Assembly (NCBI RefSeq): GCF_001645105.1
Contig: NZ_LKEG01000052.1
Location: forward strand, 312,508 to 376,507
Origin: Pseudomonas marginalis
GTDB lineage: Bacteria; Pseudomonadota; Gammaproteobacteria; Pseudomonadales; Pseudomonadaceae
Direction: 5' to 3'
DNA: 64,000 bases
In this document: positions 43,978 to 53,497 of the stretch, in pieces
Numbering within the stretch: the first letter of the stretch is position 1
How the letters are laid out: each line of letters begins with the position of its first letter
The notes under the pieces: generated by a model
The model's database searches: none
The model's input: the letters and a program-made list of their open reading frames with translations, nothing else
Told to the model about the DNA's origin: nothing
Position numbers and translations under genes: made by a program

Positions 43978-44253
43978 GTGACTGATATTCCTGAACCCAA
44001 GCCCTGGTTCGTCTACCTGGTGCGTGCCGCCAATGGTTCGCTGTATTGCGGCATCAGCAACGACCCGGTACGCCGTTTTGCCTCGCACCAGAGCGGCAAG
44101 GGCGCGCGGTTCTTTTTATCCAGCCCTGCCGTAGCGCTGGTGTACACCGAGCAATGCGCGAGTAAGGGCGAGGCGCTGCGCCAGGAACGCTTGATCAAAA
44201 AGCTGAAAAAGAGCGCCAAGGAGTGCCTGGCGGCCAGCGGCTCATTGATTTGA
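43978..44253 (+). CDS. GIY-YIG domain protein (UPF0213/YhbQ-like)
   Basis: 91 residues from a GTG. It is a single GIY-YIG nuclease domain: FVYLVRAANGSLYCGISNDPVRRFASHQSGKGARF, with a conserved Arg in the second helix and Glu in QERLIKKLKK. This is the YhbQ group, small stand-alone domains of uncertain role. Confidence 0.9.
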   Translation: MTDIPEPKPWFVYLVRAANGSLYCGISNDPVRRFASHQSGKGARFFLSSPAVALVYTEQCASKGEALRQERLIKKLKKSAKECLAASGSLI

Positions 44254-44328
44254 CTGATGGGCTCCCATCGCCCCCATGCGCGGTTTTGCAGGCTAAGCTA
44301 GCGGCTCATCTATTGAGCGGAGCCTGGC

Positions 44329-45264
44329 ATGTCTGAGTTGATCCTGCACCACTACCCGCAGTCCCCCTTCGCTGAAAAAGCCCGCCTGCTGCTGGGCTTC
44401 AAAGGCTTGTCCTGGCGCTCGGTGTTTATTCCACCGGTGATGCCCAAGCCTGATCTGACCGCCCTGACCGGTGGCTATCGCAAGACACCGGTGTTGCAGG
44501 TCGGTGCCGATATCTACTGCGACACCGCGTTGATCGCCCGGCGCCTGGAGCAGGAGAAGTCCGGGCCGGCGCTGTTTCCGCAGGGTTTGGAGTTGGTAAC
44601 CCAGGGCTTCGCCGCCTGGGCCGATTCGGTGGTGTTTTCCCATGCCGTGGCGCTGGTGTTCCAGCCGGAATCCCTGGCGGTCAAGTTCGCCAAGGTGCCG
44701 CCGCACATGCTGCAGGTGCTGGTGGCCGACCGTACCCAGCTGTTCAGTGGCGGCACCGCGACCCGGGTGCAATTGGAAGTGGCCAAGCATCAATGGCCGG
44801 CGATTGTCGGCCGAATCGACCAGCAGTTGCAGCACCAAACGGGGGATTTCCTGTTCGGCGAGCCGTCGATTGCCGACTTTGCCCTGGCCCATCCGTTGTG
44901 GTTCCTCAAAGGCTCTTCGGTGACCGCGCCGCTGGTGGACGCGTATCCCGCCGTTGCCGCCTGGCTCGACCGGGTACTGAGTTTTGGCCATGGCACCGCC
45001 AGTGAGATGAGCGCCGAGCACGCCTTGGACGTGGCGCGCAACGCCACCCCAGCGGCTTTGCCCGATGAAGTGTTCGAGGACTTGAACGGCTTCAAGGCCG
45101 GCCAGCAGGTGACCCTTTCGGCCACTGACTACGGCACTGACCCCGTGGCCGGTGAGCTGCTGTTTGTCGGGCGTGAAACGCTGATCCTGCGTCGTAGCGA
45201 TGAGCGCGCGGGCACCGTGCACGTGCATTTCCCACGCATGGGCTTTCGCATTCAGGCGCAATAA
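44329..45264 (+). CDS. Glutathione S-transferase family protein
   Basis: 311 residues, longer than a usual 200-230 residue GST. The N-terminal thioredoxin fold has LILHHYPQSPFAEKARLLLGFKGLSW and KTPVLQVGADIYCDTALIARRLE (the P-V and D-T glutathione-binding pattern). The helical domain has FGEPSIADFALAHPLWFL. About 70 extra C-terminal residues (LNGFKAGQQVTLSATDYG ... VHFPRMGFRIQAQ) look like a small beta domain. The substrate is unknown. Confidence 0.88.
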   Translation: MSELILHHYPQSPFAEKARLLLGFKGLSWRSVFIPPVMPKPDLTALTGGYRKTPVLQVGADIYCDTALIARRLEQEKSGPALFPQGLELVTQGFAAWADSVVFSHAVALVFQPESLAVKFAKVPPHMLQVLVADRTQLFSGGTATRVQLEVAKHQWPAIVGRIDQQLQHQTGDFLFGEPSIADFALAHPLWFLKGSSVTAPLVDAYPAVAAWLDRVLSFGHGTASEMSAEHALDVARNATPAALPDEVFEDLNGFKAGQQVTLSATDYGTDPVAGELLFVGRETLILRRSDERAGTVHVHFPRMGFRIQAQ

Positions 45265-45279
45265 CGAAAAATATTTGCA

Positions 45280-45291
45280 AATAAAGGTGAG
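45280..45291. promoter_or_regulatory. Palindrome upstream of the TonB receptor
   Basis: The region after the GST stop contains the AT-rich palindrome TATTTGCAAATA. Its place suggests an operator, perhaps for iron control, but it is a poor match to the Fur consensus. Confidence 0.25.
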
Positions 45292-45373
45292 GTAAATCCA
45301 CCGCTCAACCGTGTAGTGCTTGAAACTGCGATCTATTCGCATTAACAGCGTTTTCTACACGGGTTCTCACAGC

Positions 45374-47794
45374 ATGAAGTCGACGGCGGGCGGTTGGATA
45401 AAACAGTGGCTGGGAGCCTCGGCATTGGCAGTCTCGGGGCTGGCGTTGCTGCCTCTGAGTGTGGCGCAGGCGCAGGAGCAGCAAAGCGCCCAGTTCAACT
45501 TTGCCCTGGCAGCCAAGCCGCTGCCCCAGGCCCTGAGCGATTTTAGCCGGGTCACTGGAATCAGCGTGATCTACACCGATGAAGCGCCCTACGGCCTGAG
45601 CGCCCCGGCGGTCAGCGGCCAGATGAGCGCAAACCAGGCCCTGCAACGGTTGCTGAGCAACACCGGCTTTACCTTCCGCCAGATCGACGCCCGTACCCTG
45701 GCCCTTGAGCCGGTGCCCACCGACGGCGCGGTGAACCTCGGCGCCACCACGATCAGCGGCGTTGGCCAGCAGGCCCAGGACAGCACCAGCTACCAGCCAC
45801 CGCCCACCAGTTCGGTGATGCGCTCGGGTGGCTTGCTGCTGGAAACCCCGCAGACTGTCAACGTCGTGCCCGCCCAAGTGCTGCGCGATCAGACCCCGCG
45901 CAACCTGGATGACGCCCTGGGCAACATCAGTGGCATCACCCAGGCCAACACCCTGGCCAGCACCCAGGACGCGGTGATGCTGCGTGGCTTTGGTGACAAC
46001 CGCAACGGTTCGATCATGCGCGATGGCATGCCGATCGTGCAGGGGCGTGCGTTGAACGCTACGGCGGAGCGGGTCGAAGTCCTTAAAGGGCCAGCATCCT
46101 TGCTGTACGGCATCCAGGACCCGGGCGGCGTGGTGAACATCGTCAGCAAAAAGCCTGAACTGGTCCAATCCACCGCCCTGACCGTGCGCGGCTCCACCTT
46201 CGGTGATGGCAAGAACGGTAGCGGCGGCAGCCTAGACACCACCGGCCCGATTGGCGACAGCGGCCTGGCCTATCGACTGATCGTCGACCATGAAGACGAG
46301 GATTACTGGCGCAACTTCGGTACCCACCGCGAGAGCCTGATCGCGCCGTCGCTGGCCTGGTATGGCGACACCACCAAGCTGTTGTTCGCCTACGAGCACC
46401 GCGAGTTTCTCACGCCGTTTGACCGTGGCACCGCCATCGACAAGTCCAACCACCCGTTGGACATCCCGGCCACCCGTCGGCTGGATGAACCCTTCAACAA
46501 CATGGAAGGGCGGTCCGACCTGTACCGCTTTGAAGCCGATCACGACCTCAACGATGACTGGAAGGCCCATTTCGGCTACAGCTGGAACCGCGAAACCTAC
46601 GACGCCAGCCAAGTGCGTGTGAGTGCGGTGAATGACAACGGCACCCTGACCCGCAGAATGGACGGCACCCAGGGCGCGATCACCACCGACCGGTTCACCA
46701 CGGCCAGCCTGGAAGGCAAGGTCAAGCTGCTGGGCATGCAGCATGACCTGGTGTTCGGCCTGGATGACGAATACCGCAAGATCTACCGCGCCGACCTGAT
46801 TCGCCAGGGCTCGCGGGGCACCTTCAACTACAACAACCCGGTGTATGGCAATGAAGTGGCGGGCACTACCGTCAGCGCCGTCGACAGCGCCCAGACCGAC
46901 CTGCTGCGCAGTGACTCGCTGTTCTTCCAGGATGCCATCCACCTCAACGACCAGTGGATTTTTGTCGCCGGTGCGCGCTATCAGATGTACGACCAATACG
47001 CCGGCAAGGGCGTACCGTTCAAGGCCAACACCAACGGCAACGGTCAGGCCTGGGTGCCGCGTGCGGGCCTGGTGTATCGCTACACCGATGAATTGTCGTT
47101 CTACGGCAGCTACACCGAGTCGTTCAAACCCAACTCCACCATCGCCGCCTTGAACGATGGCAGCACCTTGACCGGCGACCTCACGCCTGAGGAGTCCAAG
47201 TCCTGGGAACTGGGTGCCAAGCTCGACATCCCTGGGCGCATCACCGCCAGCGCGGCGCTGTTCACCATCGACAAGCGCAATGTGCTGGTGTCGGTCGGTT
47301 CCGGCGCGAATACGATCTACAGCATTGCCGGCCAGGTGCGCTCACGCGGCCTTGAACTGGACGCCACCGGCCAATTGACCGACAAGTGGAGCGTGATCGG
47401 CAGTTATGCCTACACCGACGCCGAAGACATCAAGGACAACGACCCGACGCTGGAGGGCAACCGCCTGCAGAACGTGGCCAAGCACACCGGCTCGCTGTCG
47501 GTGGCCTATGACTTTGGCAACATCTTTGGTGGCGACCAGTTGCGCGTGGGGACCGGCGCACGGTATGTCGGCGAGCGCGCCGGCGATGCGGCCAACGACT
47601 TCAACTTGCCGGGTTATACCGTGGCGGACGCATTTGCTACCTACGACACTAAAATTGATGGGCAGAAGGTCAAGTTCCAACTCAACGTGAAGAACATGTT
47701 TGATCGCGTCTACTACACCTCAGCAGCCAGCCGACTGTTTGTGTCCATGGGCGATGCGCGGCAGGTATCGGTGTCGAGCACCCTGGAATTCTAA
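45374..47794 (+). CDS. TonB-dependent siderophore receptor with signalling domain
   Basis: 806 residues from the ATG at 45374 (MKSTAGGWIKQWL); a TTG at 45320 is less likely. Signal peptide, then a secretin/TonB N-terminal (STN) signalling domain (FNFALAAKPLPQALSDFSRVTGISVIY, about 35-105). A plug follows (SSVMRSGGLLLETPQTVNVVPAQVLRDQTPRNLDDALGNISGI, RVEVLKGPASLLYGIQDPGGVVNIVSKKP), then a barrel ending VSVSSTLEF. This is the FpvA/ferrichrome-type transducer class. No FecI-type sigma or FecR gene adjoins it. The siderophore is unknown. Confidence 0.9.
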   Translation: MKSTAGGWIKQWLGASALAVSGLALLPLSVAQAQEQQSAQFNFALAAKPLPQALSDFSRVTGISVIYTDEAPYGLSAPAVSGQMSANQALQRLLSNTGFTFRQIDARTLALEPVPTDGAVNLGATTISGVGQQAQDSTSYQPPPTSSVMRSGGLLLETPQTVNVVPAQVLRDQTPRNLDDALGNISGITQANTLASTQDAVMLRGFGDNRNGSIMRDGMPIVQGRALNATAERVEVLKGPASLLYGIQDPGGVVNIVSKKPELVQSTALTVRGSTFGDGKNGSGGSLDTTGPIGDSGLAYRLIVDHEDEDYWRNFGTHRESLIAPSLAWYGDTTKLLFAYEHREFLTPFDRGTAIDKSNHPLDIPATRRLDEPFNNMEGRSDLYRFEADHDLNDDWKAHFGYSWNRETYDASQVRVSAVNDNGTLTRRMDGTQGAITTDRFTTASLEGKVKLLGMQHDLVFGLDDEYRKIYRADLIRQGSRGTFNYNNPVYGNEVAGTTVSAVDSAQTDLLRSDSLFFQDAIHLNDQWIFVAGARYQMYDQYAGKGVPFKANTNGNGQAWVPRAGLVYRYTDELSFYGSYTESFKPNSTIAALNDGSTLTGDLTPEESKSWELGAKLDIPGRITASAALFTIDKRNVLVSVGSGANTIYSIAGQVRSRGLELDATGQLTDKWSVIGSYAYTDAEDIKDNDPTLEGNRLQNVAKHTGSLSVAYDFGNIFGGDQLRVGTGARYVGERAGDAANDFNLPGYTVADAFATYDTKIDGQKVKFQLNVKNMFDRVYYTSAASRLFVSMGDARQVSVSSTLEF

Positions 47795-47812
47795 AGTAGG
47801 ACATGACGCCTT

Positions 47813-47832
47813 GTGGCAAGCCCGCTCGCCAC
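47813..47832. repeat. REP-like hairpin after the TonB receptor gene
   Basis: GTGGCAAGCCCGCTCGCCAC, a short REP unit 19 bp past the receptor stop. It probably marks the end of that transcript. Confidence 0.7.
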
Positions 47833-47889
47833 AGGGGGAGGGAGCTGGTAGCGTTGCCGCCACTGACAGCTTTGCGGACAACGCTACTG

Positions 47890-49347
47890 ATGTACTTTGG
47901 AAAATGCTTACACACCCGCGGCATGCTGGTTGGCTTGAGCCTTTTGCTGGGGGGCTGCGCGAGTGTTTCCCAGCCCTCCACCCCAGCCACCCTCGATCAC
48001 CTGATGGCCGACCCGGCGCTCAACGGCGCCACCGTCTCCCTGATGGTGCGTGACGCCCGCAGCGGCAGCACGCTCTACCAACACAACCCGCGAACACGGG
48101 TCATTCCTGCGTCCAACCTCAAATTGCTCACCACTGCGGCGGCGATGGATGTGCTGGGGCCGCAGTACCGGTTTTCCACTCAACTGCTGGGTAACGGCAC
48201 CCAGCAGGGCGAGCGCCTCAGCGGCAACCTCTATTTGCGCGGCTTGGGCGACCCGACCACGCAATTCGCCGACTACCAGGCATTGGCGGCACAACTGGCG
48301 GGGCAAGGTGTGCGCCAGGTCCAAGGCGATCTTGTCTTCGACGACACCTGGTTCGACGCCGAACGGCTGGGCGTGGACTGGGCCCAGGACGATGAAAGCA
48401 CCTACTACGGCGCGCAGATTTCGGCGCTGACCGTGTCGCCCAATGCGGATTTTGATGCGGGCACGTTACTCGTCACGGCGAAGGCGCCCGTCGCGGTTGG
48501 CCAGCCGGTGAGTGTGGTGGTGAGCCCGTCCACCGATTATGTGCAATTGAGCAACCGCGCGGTCAGCGGTCCCGGTAACACCTACGGCATCACCCGCCAG
48601 CACGGCACCAACCTGCTGCAACTCACGGGTGCGCTGGCGCCAGGCAAACAAAGCCGGCAGTGGGTGAGCGTGTGGGAGCCGACGCAACTGGTGGCCAATC
48701 TGTTTGAGCAGGCATTGGCGCAGCAGGGCATCCAGGTACTGGGCCGACGCATGATCGGTGGTACAAGCCCTGCAACGGCCAGGGTGCTGGCCGAGCATCA
48801 ATCGGCACCGCTGCAGGAACTGATCACGCCGCTGCTCAAACTGTCGAACAACAACATGTCGGAAGCGTTGCTCAAGGCCATGGGGCGCAAGACAGCTAAC
48901 GCGGGTACGGCGCAGGCCGGTGTCGCGGCAGTCGCGGATTTCATGCGGCGCCAGGGTTTGGACCCGATGACGCTGAGCCAGGTGGACGGTTCAGGTCTGT
49001 CGCGGCGTAACTGGGTGTCGTCGCAGAACCTGACCGACCTGCTGCTGGCCGCAGCCAAGCAGCCCTGGTTCGAAGCCTGGTACAACGCCTTGCCGATCGC
49101 CGGTGACCCCGACCGCATGACCGGCGGCAGCCTGCGCTACCGCCTGCGCGGCACGGCGGCGCAAAACAACCTGCACGCCAAGACCGGCTCCATGGCCGGG
49201 GTTTCCTCGTTGAGCGGCTACATCACCGACGCCGATGGCCGACGCCTGGTGTTTTCAATGATCAGCAATAACTACGTGAGTGACGCCACGCCCATCCGTG
49301 CGCTGGAAAACCGCGTGGCACTGGCCCTGAGCCAATGGCACGACTAG
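47890..49347 (+). CDS. dacB: D-alanyl-D-alanine carboxypeptidase/endopeptidase (PBP4, DacB-type) lipoprotein
   Basis: About 485 residues from the ATG at 47890; the ATG at 47923 is an alternative. The lipobox LLLGGC near residue 22 suggests a lipoprotein, unlike E. coli PBP4. Class C penicillin-binding motifs are in place: SNLK (SxxK) in IPASNLKLLTTAA, SNNNMSEALLK (SxN) and KTGSMAGVSS (KTG). It trims or cleaves peptidoglycan cross-links in the periplasm. Confidence 0.92.
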   Translation: MYFGKCLHTRGMLVGLSLLLGGCASVSQPSTPATLDHLMADPALNGATVSLMVRDARSGSTLYQHNPRTRVIPASNLKLLTTAAAMDVLGPQYRFSTQLLGNGTQQGERLSGNLYLRGLGDPTTQFADYQALAAQLAGQGVRQVQGDLVFDDTWFDAERLGVDWAQDDESTYYGAQISALTVSPNADFDAGTLLVTAKAPVAVGQPVSVVVSPSTDYVQLSNRAVSGPGNTYGITRQHGTNLLQLTGALAPGKQSRQWVSVWEPTQLVANLFEQALAQQGIQVLGRRMIGGTSPATARVLAEHQSAPLQELITPLLKLSNNNMSEALLKAMGRKTANAGTAQAGVAAVADFMRRQGLDPMTLSQVDGSGLSRRNWVSSQNLTDLLLAAAKQPWFEAWYNALPIAGDPDRMTGGSLRYRLRGTAAQNNLHAKTGSMAGVSSLSGYITDADGRRLVFSMISNNYVSDATPIRALENRVALALSQWHD

Positions 49348-49348
49348 C

Positions 49349-50128
49349 TCAGGGCTGATACCCCATCCGCCAACTCACGGCCTGGGTCGCCGCCAGCAAG
49401 TGCTGCGCCGCCGGGCCGTCTTCATCGGCGTGGAACAACGAGGTGGGGCCGACCACGGTCATCACCGCCGCCACTTGGCCGACAGCGTTGAACACCGGCG
49501 CCGACAACGCATCGACGCCGGGCATCAGCAGACCATGCACAAAGTGCAGGCCACGGCGGCGGATCTGTTCGCAGGCGGTCGCGTAAGCCTGGTCGTCCGC
49601 CAGGGCATGGGCGGTGCCGGCCTGGATCTCGCGTTCCCGCAGCTCTACGGTTTCCCGCGACGGCAGGAACGCACTGAACACCAGCCCGGTGGACGAACTG
49701 AGCAGCGGCAACACCGAACCCAGCTGCGTGACCACCGTCACCGCACGCACCGCCGGTTCGATCTGCACCACGGTCGCGCCCTGGTTACCCCACACCGCCA
49801 GGAAGCAGGTTTCATTCAATTCATCGCGCAACTCCGCCAGGGGCATCGCGCCGACCTTGAGCACGTCCATGCTGCCCAGCGCCGCCAGGCCCACACGCAA
49901 GGCTTCGCGGCCCAGGCCATAGTGATTGGTGGCGGTGTTCTGTTCGGCGAAACCTGAGGCGATCAGCGCCTGCAGGTAGCGGTGCACCTTGCTGGCCGGC
50001 ATTTGCACGTGCTCGGCCAGGCGTGAAAGCGAGGTCGCCGGTGACAGTTCGGCCAGGGCCTTGAGGATGTCGGTGCCCACTTCGGCCGAGCGGACTTTCT
50101 GTTTACCGGTGTCGCGGGGCTTTTCCAT
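49349..50128 (-). CDS. hmgR: IclR-family regulator HmgR
   Basis: 259 residues from the ATG at 50128 (MEKPRDTGKQKVRSAEVG). N-terminal IclR winged HTH (SLSRLAEHVQMPASKVHRYLQALIASGFAEQ) and the IclR effector domain. In P. putida, HmgR represses the hmgABC genes, and homogentisate releases it. Here it is divergent from hmgA-fahA-maiA with a palindrome between them, in the same arrangement. Confidence 0.9.
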   Translation of the reverse strand: MEKPRDTGKQKVRSAEVGTDILKALAELSPATSLSRLAEHVQMPASKVHRYLQALIASGFAEQNTATNHYGLGREALRVGLAALGSMDVLKVGAMPLAELRDELNETCFLAVWGNQGATVVQIEPAVRAVTVVTQLGSVLPLLSSSTGLVFSAFLPSRETVELREREIQAGTAHALADDQAYATACEQIRRRGLHFVHGLLMPGVDALSAPVFNAVGQVAAVMTVVGPTSLFHADEDGPAAQHLLAATQAVSWRMGYQP

Positions 50129-50192
50129 GGAAGGGCGAGAATCCGAGAGATGAATGGGCGTCTTTATAGCTTGACGGTCGTCAGTGATCAAA

Positions 50193-50207
50193 TTACGTTA
50201 TGCGTAA
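50193..50207. promoter_or_regulatory. Candidate HmgR operator
   Basis: TTACG-TTATG-CGTAA, perfect 5-bp arms, with another ATTACG half-site at 50212. It lies in the 120-bp hmgR-hmgA intergenic region, 40 bp upstream of hmgA. Confidence 0.6.
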
Positions 50208-50248
50208 CTGGATTACGATAAAAACAACTTCCGTACAGAGGATGATCC

Positions 50249-51532
50249 ATGAACCTCGAATACCTGTCGGGCTTCGGCAATGAGTTCGCCAGCGAAGCCC
50301 TGGTCGGCGCACTGCCGGTCGGCCAGAACTCCCCACAAAAAGCGCCCTATGGGCTGTATACCGAACTGTTCTCCGGCACGGCGTTCACCATGGCGCGCAG
50401 CGAAGCCCGGCGCACCTGGCTGTACCGCATTCAGCCGTCGGCCAATCACCCAGCGTTTATCAAGCTTGAACGGCAGTTGGTCGGTGGGCCGTTGGGGGCG
50501 GTGACGCCGAATCGCTTGCGCTGGAACCCGTTGGATATTCCAAGTGAGCCGACTGACTTTGTCGATGGGCTTGTAGGAATGGTCGCTAATTCCGGGTCGG
50601 AAAAACCTTCGGGTATCAGCATCTACAACTACCGCGCGAATCGTTCGATGGAGCGGGTGTTCTTCAATGCCGATGGCGAATGGTTGATCGTTCCCGAACA
50701 GGGCCGTCTGCGTATCGCGACTGAATTGGGCGTGCTGGAAGTCGAGCCGCTGGAAATCGTCGTGCTGCCGCGCGGCCTCAAATTCCGCGTCGAACTGCTG
50801 GATGCGCAAGCGCGCGGCTACGTCGCCGAGAACCACGGTGCCCCACTGCGCCTGCCGGACCTGGGGCCCATCGGCAGCAACGGCCTGGCCAACCCGCGCG
50901 ACTTCCTGACCCCGGTCGCCCACTACGAAGACCTGAAACAACCGACAACGCTGGTACAGAAATTCCTCGGCGAACTCTGGGCTTGCGAGCTGGATCATTC
51001 CCCGCTCAATGTGGTCGCCTGGCACGGTAACAATGTGCCGTACAAATACGACCTGCGCCGCTTCAACACGATAGGCACCGTGAGCTTCGACCACCCGGAC
51101 CCGTCGATCTTCACGGTATTGACCTCGCCCACCAGCACCCACGGCCTGGCCAACCTCGACTTCGTGATCTTCCCTCCGCGCTGGATGGTGGCCGAGAAGA
51201 CCTTCCGTCCCCCGTGGTTCCACCGCAACCTGATGAACGAATACATGGGCCTGATCCAAGGAGCCTACGACGCCAAGGCCGAAGGCTTCGTGCCCGGCGG
51301 CGCGTCGCTGCACAGCTGCATGAGCGCCCACGGCCCGGACGGCGAAACCTGCACCAAGGCCATCAACGTGGCGCTGGCGCCGCACAAGATCGATAACACC
51401 ATGGCCTTTATGTTCGAGACCAGCCAAGTGCTTCGCCCGACCCAGTTCGCCTTGGACTGCCCGCAACTGCAACCTTCTTATGACGCGTGCTGGGCCTCGT
51501 TGCCCGCCACCTTCAACCCGAACCGGAGATAA
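50249..51532 (+). CDS. hmgA: Homogentisate 1,2-dioxygenase HmgA
   Basis: Fe(II) dioxygenase opening the homogentisate ring to maleylacetoacetate in Phe/Tyr catabolism. 427 residues, close to the usual 430-440. Motifs: YLSGFGNEFASEAL, GLYTELFSGTAFT, EGFVPGGASLHSCMSAHGPD and the metal-binding His/Glu stretch around PRWMVAEKTFRPPWFHRN and MNEYMGLI. GAGGATG lies just upstream of the ATG. It is the first gene of the catabolic operon, 4 bp before fahA. Confidence 0.97.
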   Translation: MNLEYLSGFGNEFASEALVGALPVGQNSPQKAPYGLYTELFSGTAFTMARSEARRTWLYRIQPSANHPAFIKLERQLVGGPLGAVTPNRLRWNPLDIPSEPTDFVDGLVGMVANSGSEKPSGISIYNYRANRSMERVFFNADGEWLIVPEQGRLRIATELGVLEVEPLEIVVLPRGLKFRVELLDAQARGYVAENHGAPLRLPDLGPIGSNGLANPRDFLTPVAHYEDLKQPTTLVQKFLGELWACELDHSPLNVVAWHGNNVPYKYDLRRFNTIGTVSFDHPDPSIFTVLTSPTSTHGLANLDFVIFPPRWMVAEKTFRPPWFHRNLMNEYMGLIQGAYDAKAEGFVPGGASLHSCMSAHGPDGETCTKAINVALAPHKIDNTMAFMFETSQVLRPTQFALDCPQLQPSYDACWASLPATFNPNRR

Positions 51533-51536
51533 ACCC

Positions 51537-52823
51537 ATGACGCAGCCAACACTCACCCGCAGCTGGGTGGCCTCCGCGAATGGTCACACCGATTTTCCGC
51601 TGCAGAACCTGCCGTTGGGCGTGTTCAGCGTCAACGGCTCCGCACCGCGCGCTGGCGTGGCGATTGGCGACTCGATTCTGGACCTGCACGCCGCGATCGA
51701 TGCGTTCGACGGTGACGCCCGTCGCGCCGTCGAGGCGACCGCCGGTGGCCAACTGAACGCCTTCTTCGAACTGGGGCGTGGCCCGCGCGTGGCCTTGCGC
51801 GAGCGCTTGCTGACGTTGTTGGCCGAAGGCAGCACACTGCAGGCGCGTGAAGCGCACGTGTTGCACCGTGCTGCCGATTGCCAGATGCACGTACCGGCGC
51901 GGATCAATGACTACACCGACTTCTACGTCGGTATCGAGCACGCGCAGAACGTCGGCAAACTGTTCCGCCCCGACAACCCTCTGCTGCCCAACTACAAGTA
52001 CGTGCCGATTGGCTACCACGGCCGCGCGTCGACCATCCGTCCCTCGGGCACCGATGTGCGCCGCCCCAAGGGCCAGACCTTGCCCGCCGGCCAGGCCGAA
52101 CCCACCTTCGGTCCGTGTGCACGCCTGGACTACGAGTTGGAACTGGGCGTCTGGATCGGCCAGGGCAATGAGATGGGCGATTCGATTGCCATTGGTGACG
52201 CGGCTGAACATATCGCCGGTTTCTGCCTGCTCAATGACTGGTCGGCACGGGATATCCAGGCCTGGGAGTACCAGCCGCTGGGCCCGTTCCTGTCGAAAAG
52301 CTTTATCACCTCCATTTCACCGTGGGTGGTGACGGCCGAGGCACTTGAACCGTTCCGCACCGCGCAACCGGCGCGGCCCGAAGGTGACCCGCAGCCGCTG
52401 TCGTACCTGCTGGATCAGCGCGACCAGGCAGCGGGTGCCCTGGATATCGAATTGGAAGTCTTGCTGACCACGGCCGCCATGCGTGAGCAAAACCTGCCGG
52501 CCTATCGCCTGGCCTTGAGCAACAGCCTGCATATGTACTGGACCGCCGCGCAATTGGTCGCGCACCACAGCGTCAACGGTTGCCAGCTGCAGGCCGGTGA
52601 CCTGTTTGGTACGGGGACTTTGTCGGGGCCGCAAGCCGGTCAGTTCGGCAGCCTGTTGGAAATGACCGAAGGCGGCAAAAAGGCCGTCGAATTGCCCTCC
52701 GGCGAGGTGCGCAAGTTCCTCGAAGACGGCGATGAAGTCATCCTGCGCGCTCGCTGCAGTCGTGAAGGTTTTGCCTCCATCGGCTTCGGCGAATGCCGCG
52801 GCACTGTGGTCGCGGCGCGCTAG
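51537..52823 (+). CDS. fahA: Fumarylacetoacetase
   Basis: Cleaves fumarylacetoacetate to fumarate and acetoacetate, the last step of the pathway. 428 residues from the ATG at 51537, with CGGAG eight bases upstream. Motifs: NDYTDFYVGIEHAQNVGKLFRP, PIGYHGRASTI, LDYELELGVWIG, LLNDWSARDIQAWEYQPLGPF. It lies between hmgA and maiA with very short gaps. It is also called hmgB in P. putida. Confidence 0.97.
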   Translation: MTQPTLTRSWVASANGHTDFPLQNLPLGVFSVNGSAPRAGVAIGDSILDLHAAIDAFDGDARRAVEATAGGQLNAFFELGRGPRVALRERLLTLLAEGSTLQAREAHVLHRAADCQMHVPARINDYTDFYVGIEHAQNVGKLFRPDNPLLPNYKYVPIGYHGRASTIRPSGTDVRRPKGQTLPAGQAEPTFGPCARLDYELELGVWIGQGNEMGDSIAIGDAAEHIAGFCLLNDWSARDIQAWEYQPLGPFLSKSFITSISPWVVTAEALEPFRTAQPARPEGDPQPLSYLLDQRDQAAGALDIELEVLLTTAAMREQNLPAYRLALSNSLHMYWTAAQLVAHHSVNGCQLQAGDLFGTGTLSGPQAGQFGSLLEMTEGGKKAVELPSGEVRKFLEDGDEVILRARCSREGFASIGFGECRGTVVAAR

Positions 52824-52835
52824 GAGGAGACGGGG

Positions 52836-53471
52836 ATGGAACTCTATACCTACTACCGTTCCACCGCGTCGTACCGGGTTCGCATCGCCTTGGCGCTCAA
52901 GGGCCTGGATTTCACTGCCGTGCCGGTCAACCTGCTGGTGCCGGCGGGCGGTGCCAATCGCCAACCCGAGTATTTGGCGATCAACCCGCAAGGGCGTGTG
53001 CCGGCCTTGCGCACCGATGAGGGTGAGCTGTTGATCCAGTCGCTGGCGATCATCGAATACCTGGAGGAGCGTTACCCACAGGTGCCGTTGCTCTCCAACG
53101 ACCTTGCGGCCCGTGCCCATGCGCGTGCGGTGGCGTCGATCATCGGCTGCGATATTCACCCGCTGCACAACTCCAGTACCCAGAACCTGCTGCGTCAGTG
53201 GGGGCATGACGAGGCAAAGGTGCTGGAATGGATTGGCCATTGGGTCAGCCAGGGATTGGGCGCGGTGGAACACTTGATCGGCGATCAGGGGTATTGCTTC
53301 GGCGACCAGCCGGGGCTGGCCGACGCGTTCCTGATTCCGCAGTTGTATGCGGCCGAGCGCTTCAAGGTGCCATTGGCGGCGTACCTGCGCATCGGACGGG
53401 TGGCGGCGTTGGCGGCACAGCATCCGGCATTTGTGCAGGCACACCCCGCCAAACAACCTGACACGCCTTAG
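52836..53471 (+). CDS. maiA: Maleylacetoacetate isomerase
   Basis: Zeta-class GST that isomerises maleylacetoacetate to fumarylacetoacetate with glutathione. 211 residues. Signature YYRSTASYRVRIALALKGLDF at the N-terminus with the catalytic Ser, NPQGRVPALRTDEGELLIQSLAIIEYLEE, and FGDQPGLADAFLIPQLYAAERF. AGGAG is present before the ATG. The last of the three core genes; a REP pair interrupted by a mobile element follows. It is also called hmgC. Confidence 0.97.
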   Translation: MELYTYYRSTASYRVRIALALKGLDFTAVPVNLLVPAGGANRQPEYLAINPQGRVPALRTDEGELLIQSLAIIEYLEERYPQVPLLSNDLAARAHARAVASIIGCDIHPLHNSSTQNLLRQWGHDEAKVLEWIGHWVSQGLGAVEHLIGDQGYCFGDQPGLADAFLIPQLYAAERFKVPLAAYLRIGRVAALAAQHPAFVQAHPAKQPDTP

Positions 53472-53497
53472 GACCCAATGTGGGAGGGGGCTTGCCC

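Noticed and set aside
47803..47889. In-frame upstream extension of the DacB-type protein
   Set aside because: It runs through a REP unit and would bury the lipobox deep in the protein; a later ATG gives a normal lipoprotein signal.
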